Program-made: the position numbers and the translations under genes | Shown here: in pieces, positions 8,449 to 14,035 of the stretch | Layout of the letters: each line of letters begins with the position of its first letter | Position numbering within the stretch: the first letter of the stretch is position 1 | Source: Casimicrobium huifangae | GTDB lineage: Bacteria; Pseudomonadota; Gammaproteobacteria; Burkholderiales; Casimicrobiaceae | Direction: 5' to 3' | Assembly: GCF_009746125.1 (NCBI RefSeq) | Contig: NZ_CP041352.1 | Span: 4,200,436 to 4,264,435, forward strand | Length of the DNA: 64,000 nucleotides | Notes under the pieces: model-generated | The model's input: only the letters and a program-made list of their open reading frames with translations | Database searches by the model: none | What the model was told of the DNA's origin: nothing

Positions 8449-8616
8449 ATGCCAGAGCTGGCTGCCAAGCTCGGCGCACCGAATTACGTGCCGAGAAACC
8501 GTCCCAATTGTGACCTTGTTAACACCCGTATGCGCGGGTATAACAACTGGGCGCTCCACGCAGACTGCGTTGCAGGAGAATCCTGCAGATCAGGTACGTG
8601 TGGTGATTACTGTTAA
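8449..8616 (+). CDS. Small Cys-rich cassette protein, unknown function
   Basis: A 55-residue open frame in the first cassette, from ATG 8449; a TTG at 8392 would give 74 residues. I do not recognise it. The C-terminal part has five Cys in about 36 residues (NCDL, DCVAGESC, GTCGDYC), suggesting a disulfide-bonded or metal-binding peptide. There is no clear ribosome binding site, common for integron cassettes. The TAA stop lies within the start of the following attC-like site, the arrangement expected of a cassette gene. A non-coding cassette is the alternative. Confidence 0.4.
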   Translation: MPELAAKLGAPNYVPRNRPNCDLVNTRMRGYNNWALHADCVAGESCRSGTCGDYC

Positions 8617-8649
8617 CACCACAGCTTTGCCCGATAAAGCACGTTAGGC
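8611..8649. repeat. attC-like site 1 (short, degenerate)
   Basis: The right core GTTAGGC (8643-8649) fits GTTRRRY perfectly. The left side has TGTTAAC (8611-8617), a poor match to RYYYAAC, and GCTTT/AAAGC forms an inner stem. At 39 bp it is shorter than normal attC sites (about 57 bp or more), so part may have been deleted. Confidence 0.5.
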
Positions 8650-8661
8650 GTCACCAAGACG

Positions 8662-9216
8662 ATGATCAGCGACTTCTCATACTGGAAACGAACGCTGGCG
8701 TCCCACGCCGAAGTTCTTAACGTCAAGCTTCGGCAGAAGCGCTGGCGTGACGAGTCATTTCTGAAGGTCGAGCAAGCCGTCATGATGAGCTGCTACATCA
8801 TCCGAAAGCTCGCAGAAGCCCAAAAGATCACTAACGAACGTTTCAATGCTCACTTGCCGCTTACAGCGTTCGCTGCCACAGGCAAGACGGTCGATGCTAT
8901 AAACAATCAGCGCGTTGATGAGTTGTATGAAGTCGATTCCGGAGTAGAGATTTCAAAGCCACTTTCATACATCGCAAATCAGCTTATTCATAGCTACATC
9001 TTTGTTCCGGTTTTCTTGCTGCAGAACCAACTTCACGCTGTTGCATTTAACTCCGATCGGTCAAAGTCACGAGAACTCTACGTTCTGAAATTGCGGCCAT
9101 TTGCAGAGGCGCTCGCGGGCTGCGCAAACTCGGTGCTTAGCGGTGTCACGTACTTTCGCCTCAACAACGGCGAATTGGAGGCCATTCCTCAGGAGGGTGG
9201 TGCCAGTGACGCCTAA
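8662..9216 (+). CDS. Cassette-encoded protein of unknown function (184 aa)
   Basis: The ATG follows the right core of attC site 1 by 12 bases, and the TAA stop is formed by the left core GCCTAAC of the next attC, a hallmark of integron cassette genes. I do not recognise the 184-residue product. It appears soluble and mostly helical, with Arg/Lys-rich and aromatic stretches (SYWKRTLASH, MMSCYIIRKLAEAQK) and a possible hydrophobic helix in IANQLIHSYIFVPVFLLQ. Base composition is lower in GC than the flanking core genes, consistent with acquisition. Its function cannot be inferred from its neighbours. Confidence 0.75.
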   Translation: MISDFSYWKRTLASHAEVLNVKLRQKRWRDESFLKVEQAVMMSCYIIRKLAEAQKITNERFNAHLPLTAFAATGKTVDAINNQRVDELYEVDSGVEISKPLSYIANQLIHSYIFVPVFLLQNQLHAVAFNSDRSKSRELYVLKLRPFAEALAGCANSVLSGVTYFRLNNGELEAIPQEGGASDA

Positions 9217-9282
9217 CCCTTCCGCCGAGAGGGACGTCCAAGGACGACAACCGTTGGACGTCCCTCATGTCAAACGTTAGAG
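9211..9282. repeat. attC site 2 (canonical)
   Basis: The left core GCCTAAC (9211-9217) matches RYYYAAC exactly and the right core is GTTAGAG (9276-9282), off by one at the last base. Between them GAGGGACGTCCAA (9229-9241) and TTGGACGTCCCTC (9254-9266) form a perfect 13-bp stem. Size (72 bp) and layout are those of a functional attC. Confidence 0.9.
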
Positions 9283-9310
9283 ATCACCAATACAAACCAG
9301 GAGAGCCCAC

Positions 9311-9548
9311 TTGTCCGCCAATCTCCCATATGTCGCTTCTCCAGGCTCGATAAAGACGGCGCTAGAAAAGATTCGCTCGGCAGCGACCCCCGAGCGCGTA
9401 ACCAAGGACTTCGTTACTACCGTCCTACAAATAAAAGGAGGAACCGGAGGAAATATCCCTCCCTTTCTCAAACGCATTGGCTTCGTCGGGTCCGACGGAG
9501 CCCCCACCGACCTGTATAAGAGGTTTCGCAATCCAGCAACTGGTGGAG
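9311..9548 (+). pseudogene. DUF5343 gene, 5' fragment (interrupted)
   Basis: Translation starts at TTG 9311, with AGGAGA about 9 bases upstream. It gives an N-terminus recognisable as DUF5343: the segments KDFVTTVLQIKGG, PFLKRIGFVGSDG and PTDLYKRFRNPAT match the family's conserved block. Homology stops at GG (codon 79); the frame then runs on into unrelated sequence to a stop at 9766. The remaining two thirds of the gene is at 11811-12215. Joining 9548 to 11815 gives one 212-residue frame with no stop, reading NPATGGAAVADAIRLGYKEL across the join. The gene is therefore split by inserted DNA. Confidence 0.8.
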
Positions 9549-10022
9549 GGGCAGCACCCGGCACCAAACGACTATTGAAGTACGCAATAGAAGCGCTGCG
9601 GGCTGCTGCGAACCATTGCGAACTCGATCGTAAAGCCTGCCCGATTGTAGACCTGCAAGCAGGTTTCTCAGCCATGCTGGTCGCCGGAAACGGGCATCAA
9701 ACTCGTCTGCGATGGGATGTCGGCTCAATTCCCAAACCCGGAATCGAACCCGTGTCCGCACGGTAGCCCAAACGGTGGGCTCGGCGGCTGCGTCATTGTT
9801 GGCGGCGGGGTCGGTGAGCCGCCGAATCGTCAGGGCACAGCGTTGCTCAATCAAGGTATTGATTTGCTCAACCACGACATTGCCAGCAAAACTTTGTCCG
9901 GGGTCAAACTGGAGCTTGCGCGCCGTGGCGGGCAGTAGTTTTGTCAGTTTGTCCAAATGCGCCGTTTGGCCTGCGTCAGTTTCCTGGCAGTCTCCAGCCG
10001 TACATACGCCAAACGCCTCTGG
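9549..10022. other. Left arm of the insertion, no supported gene
   Basis: This 474-bp stretch has overlapping frames on both strands (minus 9468-9956, plus 9717-9938), but neither has a recognisable product, and the minus one runs through the DUF5343 fragment. A tRNA T-arm-like motif (GGTTCGATTCC on the minus strand near 9735) lacks the rest of a tRNA. An imperfect inverted repeat (CCGTTTGGC near 9963, GCCAAACG near 10008) lies downstream of the regulator gene and may terminate it. Confidence 0.4.
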
Positions 10023-10985
10023 TCATCCACCGCGTCGCAACTCCCTGACACCCCGGCCCAGCTTGCGGCGCAACAGGGCCCGCAGGGTCACCCCATCCGA
10101 GTACCCGACCTGTGCGGCGACTTGGTCGACGCTCGCGTTTCCGGTGCGCAAGAGATGGACGGCATGCTCCACGCGCAGGTCCTGGAAATACGACAGCGGT
10201 GTCTTGCCCAAAACGCTTTGCAGCCGCCGCGCCAAGGTGCGCTCGCTTGTGCCCGCGGCGCTGGCCGCCTCGGCCAGCGAGAACCCCTTCGCGAGCCGAC
10301 GTCTGGCCCAGCACTCGAAGCGCTCCACCATCGGGTCGGCATGCGCAAGGTGGTCGGGAATTACGAACTCGGCTTGCGAACTGCGTGCCTCGACCAGCAG
10401 ATAGCGTGCCACTAGGGCCGCCAGCGCCGGACTGCGCCCCCGGATGACGCGCAAGGCCAAGTCGACGTGGGCCAAAGCGGCACCCGCGGTAGTGAAGCGT
10501 GTCGAGTTCACGATCATGCGTGACTCGTCCAGCGTGACGTTCGGATACCGCTGCCGAAACATCGGCCCCAGCCACCATGACGTCGTTGCACGATGCCCAT
10601 CAAGCAGGCCACTCTCTGCAAGCAAGAAACTACCGGAGCAGGCGGCACCAAGGTGCGCGCCAGCGGTGGACCACTGCTGTAGCGCGGTGACCGCATCGGG
10701 CACGTCGGGGCGTGTGAGCCGAGCCGAGAGCGTGTCAGGCATCTTGTCACCAAACGCGGGCACGAGCACGACGTCTGGTTCCGGCACACCACGCGCAGTT
10801 ACCACGGGGACCGTCAAGCCTTGCGCAGTTCGGATGCGACGCCGCACGCCCACCAGAGTGAGCTCTATGTGCGCGGGGGCCTGTGGCAGCGAGCCCGACA
10901 TCGCATTGGCCAAGCCCACTGTGTCAGTGAGCGCCGCAAGCCCCAGATCAAACACGCCATCACAAACAAGGATGTGGAGTTTCAT
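10023..10985 (-). CDS. GlxA-family transcriptional regulator (DJ-1/PfpI + AraC HTH)
   Basis: A 320-residue regulator. The N-terminal half (from MKLHILVCDGVFDLG) is a DJ-1/PfpI-like sensor domain, with GAACSGSFLLAESGLLDG at the family's nucleophile-elbow position. The C-terminal third is a double AraC helix-turn-helix: LAEAASAAGTSERTLARR, then VDQVAAQVGYSDGVTLRALLRRKLG. The ATG at 10985 is chosen over an upstream start at 11036 because the conserved domain begins there. It is divergent from the monooxygenase gene at 11100 with an inverted repeat between them, so it probably controls that gene. It lies inside the DNA that splits the DUF5343 gene. Confidence 0.88.
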   Translation of the reverse strand: MKLHILVCDGVFDLGLAALTDTVGLANAMSGSLPQAPAHIELTLVGVRRRIRTAQGLTVPVVTARGVPEPDVVLVPAFGDKMPDTLSARLTRPDVPDAVTALQQWSTAGAHLGAACSGSFLLAESGLLDGHRATTSWWLGPMFRQRYPNVTLDESRMIVNSTRFTTAGAALAHVDLALRVIRGRSPALAALVARYLLVEARSSQAEFVIPDHLAHADPMVERFECWARRRLAKGFSLAEAASAAGTSERTLARRLQSVLGKTPLSYFQDLRVEHAVHLLRTGNASVDQVAAQVGYSDGVTLRALLRRKLGRGVRELRRGG

Positions 10986-10990
10986 GGCAA

Positions 10991-11016
10991 CAATGATATC
11001 AAAGTTGTCATTATTG
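10991..11016. promoter_or_regulatory. Candidate operator between regulator and monooxygenase
   Basis: CAATGA (10991-10996) and TCATTATTG (11008-11016) form an inverted repeat with one unpaired base. The site is AT-rich against its surroundings and sits immediately upstream of the regulator start, a natural position for autoregulation and divergent control. Confidence 0.4.
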
Positions 11017-11099
11017 CCTATAGAGATGGCTGTCATGAAGACTTAGACTGCAGGCTCGTCGAGCCCTTCACCTAACCCATTTACCCAAAGGATTACAGT

Positions 11100-11402
11100 A
11101 TGACCAAGCTCGCCCTGTTTGTTCGTCTCGAAGCCAAACCCGGCCAGGAGGCTGCGCTTGCCGACTTCCTGGCCAGCGCACTGCCGCTCGCCAACGCCGA
11201 GTCCGGCACCACTGCCTGGTTCGCATTGAAGTTTGGCCCTTCGACGTTCGGTGTGTTCGATGCCTTTGCCGATGAGGCAGGTCGCCAAGCACATCTGAAC
11301 GGCCAGATCGCCGCGGCCTTGATGGCCAACGCCGCGACCTTGCTCAGTTCTCCGCCCAATATCGAGAAGGTCGAACTGCTTGCAGCCAAACTGCCTGCAT
11401 GA
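11100..11402 (+). CDS. Antibiotic biosynthesis monooxygenase (ABM) domain protein
   Basis: A 100-residue single-domain protein of the dimeric alpha/beta-barrel ABM family, which includes YgiN-like quinol monooxygenases. MTKLALFVRLEAKPGQEAALADFL and TAWFALKFGPSTFGVFDAFADEAGRQAHL are the two beta-alpha halves. AAAGGA lies about 8 bases before the ATG. Such proteins oxidise quinones or aromatic compounds without cofactor. Pairing with a divergent GlxA-type regulator suggests an inducible response to a small aromatic or electrophilic compound, which is inference. The gene is part of the inserted segment. Confidence 0.85.
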   Translation: MTKLALFVRLEAKPGQEAALADFLASALPLANAESGTTAWFALKFGPSTFGVFDAFADEAGRQAHLNGQIAAALMANAATLLSSPPNIEKVELLAAKLPA

Positions 11403-11810
11403 CAACCCGGCCTTGACCCAGTCAGGTCACGCTGCAGGATGGGGGGCACACGGCCCTACGCAGCGATCCCCCCTTGATTGCACTTGCCAGGGAGCTACCT
11501 TCCGCAGCGATTGGGGGGCAATATTGCAGCCAGAACTTCCAAGCTGCGTCAGCAAGCAGGGGCAACATCAGGGCTAGCTGAGATGTTCCGATTCGTCGGG
11601 TAGTTATCGAGAAGTACCGACTGTTTGCAACGTGTCGGTACCGAGAGCCGTCTGGGCGAGCCAGATTTCCGGCCCATTGGAAGTCCGCAGTCCGCAAGCG
11701 CGGATCGATCGAGCGACTTGTTGAAAATCAACGACCTAGCATCGGGCCGTGCGGACTAGTGAGGGTTTCTGGGGGTTCGTGCGTGACGATTCGAACTCCT
11801 GCAGGGTCTC
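11403..11810. other. Right arm of the insertion, no supported gene
   Basis: This 408-bp stretch shows no convincing frame on either strand. It contains the 8-mer GCAGCGAT twice (about 11461 and 11503), each next to a C or G run, and an isolated TTCGAA tRNA-like motif near 11791. The DNA is less GC-rich than the core genes. Confidence 0.4.
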
Positions 11811-12215
11811 GGAGCGGCGGTCGCCGATGCAATCCGGCTTGGATACAAGGAACTAATTCAGGCAAACGAGTACTTCTATCGTCTGTCGGACAAAGATTTG
11901 CTTGCGTTGATCGTGCAAGTGACGGGTGTCGAAGCGGACAACCGCGCTGCCTCACTCACCTTGTCGTGCATAAAAGCATTGAAAGTATTCGCCAGTTTCG
12001 ATGCCACATCGGTGACGGAAGAAGAAATCCAACCGCCGCCCAACGACTATGCTCAAAGACCTCCCGGCCTGCCTGCTCCTCATTCCAACAACGGCCATGT
12101 CGGATTAAACCTCTCTTACACAATCAACTTGAATTTGCCCGCAACGGCTGATCAAGCGGTGTTCAACGCGATCTTCCGTAGCCTTAAAGAGCATTTGCTA
12201 TCCGGCAATGAGTAA
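11811..12215 (+). pseudogene. DUF5343 gene, 3' fragment
   Basis: From GCG at 11815-11817 the frame reads AAVADAIRLGYKELIQANEYFYRLSDKDLL, then LIVQVTGVEADN, which continue the DUF5343 block begun at 9311. The tail ends NLSYTINLNLPATADQAVFNAIFRSLKEHLLSGNE. A TGA lies just upstream in frame, so the fragment could be translated only from an internal start such as TTG 11898, which would lack most of the domain. Its stop overlaps the HEPN gene's start (ATGAGTAA), so the two genes were translationally coupled before the insertion. Confidence 0.8.
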
Positions 12216-12801
12216 GGCCGCCCTCGAACGTATCAAAGCGTTTGGGATGACAAACCAAATGCTGGCTGAAGACCTAAGTCGAATTTCGCGTACACATGCG
12301 GTTGAACTCGGCCACATGCCAACGGTACCCCAAACTGTGGAAGATGTTTACTACCCTCAGTTTGATGCCGCAGTTCGACGCGAGGCCGCAGTAATGGCGA
12401 AGCATTACGAGGTCTTCTACTCTCTGGAAAAGTCGATTCGCGAACTTGTGGCGCAGACTATAGAAGCGGCAGAGAAACGTGACGATTGGTGGAGTTCAAC
12501 TCGGGTTCCGGCGAACATCCAAGCGGACGTAGCAGGCCGAATTCAGAAAGAACTTGATGCGGGGGTGACGAGGCGTTCCTTAGATGAATTGGACTACACG
12601 ACCTTTGGCGAACTGTCCGTGATCATTGCATCGAATTGGGATATTTTCGGGGGGCTGTTTAACAGTAAGAAGGCGGTTGAAAAGGTCATGGCTAGTCTCA
12701 ATGCGCTGCGAAATCCAATCGCTCATTGCAGCCCACTTGCCGAGGACGAAGTGCTGCGGTTGCAGCTCACCGTCCGCGACTGGTTTCGTTTGATGGAATG
12801 A
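12208..12801 (+). CDS. Swt1-type HEPN domain protein (putative RNase)
   Basis: A 197-residue protein whose C-terminal half looks like a Swt1-family HEPN domain. ALRNPIAHCSPL carries the RNase motif R-x4-H with Arg168 and His173, followed by the family-like end LTVRDWFRLME. Catalytic HEPN proteins cut RNA and serve as toxins or as effectors of antiphage systems. The N-terminal 100 residues are helical and include YEVFYSLEKSIRELV. The start codon overlaps the stop of the upstream DUF5343 fragment, and the TGA stop is one base before the attC, so both genes were carried in one cassette. Loss of the DUF5343 partner may have silenced or unleashed it; which one is unknown. Confidence 0.75.
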   Translation: MSKAALERIKAFGMTNQMLAEDLSRISRTHAVELGHMPTVPQTVEDVYYPQFDAAVRREAAVMAKHYEVFYSLEKSIRELVAQTIEAAEKRDDWWSSTRVPANIQADVAGRIQKELDAGVTRRSLDELDYTTFGELSVIIASNWDIFGGLFNSKKAVEKVMASLNALRNPIAHCSPLAEDEVLRLQLTVRDWFRLME

Positions 12802-12802
12802 T

Positions 12803-12889
12803 CTCTAACATCGTGCTCAACCTCGCTCCCTTCGGTCGCTGGACGCTGCACCATAAAGCGGCGCAGCGCCGGTTTGCTTTACGTTAGGG
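12803..12889. repeat. attC site 3
   Basis: The left core CTCTAAC (12803-12809) and right core GTTAGGG (12883-12889) complement each other imperfectly and bracket 87 bp containing GGCGCAGCGCC and other short palindromes. The HEPN gene ends at 12801 and the next gene starts at 12899, the spacing expected between cassettes. Confidence 0.8.
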
Positions 12890-12898
12890 AGCATCACG

Positions 12899-13627
12899 AT
12901 GCCTCGATTTCTGTTTGCCATCCTCATCACGTTTGTTGTCAACGCCGCGGAAGCGGTGCCTCAATCCGACATCGAAGCATTTGCAGCCAAGATCGAGACG
13001 CCACTCCGAGCGGCGCGGTACATGGTGGATGCTTGCTCACCCACAACGATTGCTGGCTGGGAGGACTACGCCACCGTCCGTTGCAAGTACACGGTCACCG
13101 ATAAGAAGACGGGTGCGACGAAAGACGGCTTGGTTGTTCTACTTAATCCCTCTTCCACTGTTCTCAGCGCCTGGATCATGAACGCGTGTGAAGCCATTCG
13201 ACCGTCGGAGCCGCTCACCAACTGCGCGCAGCGTCTGTTTCGCCGCGTACTTGAGCAGTCTGGCGGACAATTTCCTGTCGCGGGCATCGTCTATGAAGAC
13301 ATCCTTCCTCACGATGGAGTACAAGAGGCATACGGATTTTCAGACGGTGTCACGACTCTTCTTCAAGGTGTTAAGCATCGCCGGACGGAGCCATTTTCAA
13401 CGGCGGAGCTAGAAGCTGCGTTGAGCGCTCAGCCGATCAGGACTGCCAGCGAAGCTGCGTTCGCTCGACTAGTTGGCGTTTCGCGTGCCGAGTACCTGAA
13501 GTCGAATCCTTCGACGGATGTCACCAATCTAAATTGGCTAGCAGTCGTCCGAGGAGAGCACAAGAAGGCCATGAAGAGTGCTCGGAATGCACTATTCGAG
13601 GCTTGGCTGGCGGCGAATGCTCCCTAA
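12899..13627 (+). CDS. Secreted cassette protein of unknown function (242 aa)
   Basis: The ATG lies 9 bases after the right core of attC site 3; its stop TAA overlaps the next attC left core. The first 19 residues (MPRFLFAILITFVVNAAEA) look like a signal peptide with AEA cleavage, so the product is probably periplasmic. I recognise no domain in the mature part. It contains four Cys (DACSP, VRCKY, NACEA, TNCAQ) in the first half that could form two disulfides, and a helical, Ala-rich C-terminus. Two-disulfide exported proteins of unknown role are common in cassettes. Confidence 0.7.
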   Translation: MPRFLFAILITFVVNAAEAVPQSDIEAFAAKIETPLRAARYMVDACSPTTIAGWEDYATVRCKYTVTDKKTGATKDGLVVLLNPSSTVLSAWIMNACEAIRPSEPLTNCAQRLFRRVLEQSGGQFPVAGIVYEDILPHDGVQEAYGFSDGVTTLLQGVKHRRTEPFSTAELEAALSAQPIRTASEAAFARLVGVSRAEYLKSNPSTDVTNLNWLAVVRGEHKKAMKSARNALFEAWLAANAP

Positions 13628-13680
13628 CCCCTCGCCCAAGCGCCGACGCGCAACGGCGCGGCTTAGCTCGAACGCTACAC
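13622..13680. repeat. attC site 4, terminal, with host-derived right core
   Basis: CCCTAAC (13622-13628) starts the site and an inner stem GCGCCG/CGGCGC (13640-13645, 13654-13659) follows, with the flanking layout of a classic 59-bp attC. The right core reads GCTACAC instead of GTTRRRY, because CTACAC is the 3' end of the neighbouring DUF1232 gene. This fits the last attC of an array inserted outside attI. Confidence 0.75.
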
Positions 13681-13902
13681 ATCCCGCTTGAAAAACACCT
13701 GCCGCGCAGCCCACGCGAGCACGCCGAGGTCGTCGAGCCAGCCGATGACTGGAATAACGTCCGGGATCAGGTCGAGCGGGGAGATGATGTAGAGCAGTGC
13801 CAGCAGCGCGATGATGACGCGCTTCCACTTCGCCTGTGATTTGAGCGGCTGCTGGTTGGCCGGGATGACGACGGGAACCGGGTTGGTGGGTTGGGCAGGC
13901 AT
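13675..13902 (-). CDS. DUF1232 (YkvA-like) small membrane protein
   Basis: A 75-residue protein with the DUF1232 signature [25 protein letters not shown], which forms a hydrophobic hairpin probably in the membrane; function unknown. The ATG at 13902 has GAGGAG upstream, better than an earlier start at 13935. The C-terminus FFKRDV and its TAG end exactly at the cassette array boundary, so the gene kept its stop codon after the insertion. It was convergent with, and two bases from, the esterase gene now at 7129-8388. Confidence 0.85.
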   Translation of the reverse strand: MPAQPTNPVPVVIPANQQPLKSQAKWKRVIIALLALLYIISPLDLIPDVIPVIGWLDDLGVLAWAARQVFFKRDV

Positions 13903-13971
13903 GACGCGACTCCTCGGGCAACAACAAATTCGCAACGCTCCAGCACGATCAGAGCGGCCACCTGCGCTCCA

Positions 13972-14035
13972 TCACAAACAACGCTAGCGCCATTTCACAG
14001 ACAACGCGAACGCTACTTCACAGACAACGCTAGCG
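13972..14035. repeat. Three tandem ~22-bp repeats at the end of the DUF748 gene
   Basis: Three units containing TCACAGACAACGC or a close variant (TCACAAACAACGC) start at about 13972, 13994 and 14017. The rightmost encodes the last residues (TLALSVK) of the DUF748 protein; the other two are downstream copies, so the gene end was duplicated outward without changing the protein. Confidence 0.6.

Larger units (their letters stand above)
9549..11814. mobile_element. 2.27-kb insertion splitting the DUF5343 gene
   Basis: The segment is flanked by GGAG at 9545-9548 and GGAG at 11811-11814. Excision with one GGAG copy restores the DUF5343 reading frame exactly, so GGAG may be a 4-bp target duplication or microhomology. 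Cargo is a GlxA-type regulator (minus) and a small monooxygenase (plus), with roughly 400-470 bp of non-coding DNA at each end. No transposase, integrase or clear terminal inverted repeat was found, so the mechanism is unknown. Confidence 0.65.
8391..13674. mobile_element. Integron cassette array lacking an integrase (CALIN) at a secondary site
   Basis: The block holds plus-strand cassette genes, each followed by an attC-like site (8611-8649, 9211-9282, 12803-12889, 13622-13680). No intI gene is seen in the window. The left edge is G8390|TT and the right edge is AACG|CTACAC, where CTACAC is the end of the DUF1232 gene. Joining the flanks gives GTAGCG|CTAC, an uninterrupted spacer of two bases between two convergent stop codons. 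A cassette recombined into a non-attI site should leave exactly such ends: the cassette's TTRRRY on the left and its AACG on the right. Left-core agreement is partial (GTTTGCC). Confidence 0.75.

Noticed and set aside
9733-9750. tRNA T-arm-like motif GGTTCGATTCC (minus strand)
   Set aside because: The stem does not pair well and no acceptor, D-arm or anticodon arm can be built around it.
9468-9956. 162-codon minus-strand frame MDKLTKLL...
   Set aside because: Half of it is antisense to the DUF5343 fragment, and I recognise no family in the rest.
11066-11076. ACCTAAC, a perfect RYYYAAC attC left core
   Set aside because: No GTTRRRY partner or stem within the next 150 bp; it is the leader of the monooxygenase gene.
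11786-11800. TTCGAA motif resembling a tRNA T-loop near the right end of the insertion
   Set aside because: No paired stem on either side; not usable as evidence for a tRNA attachment site.
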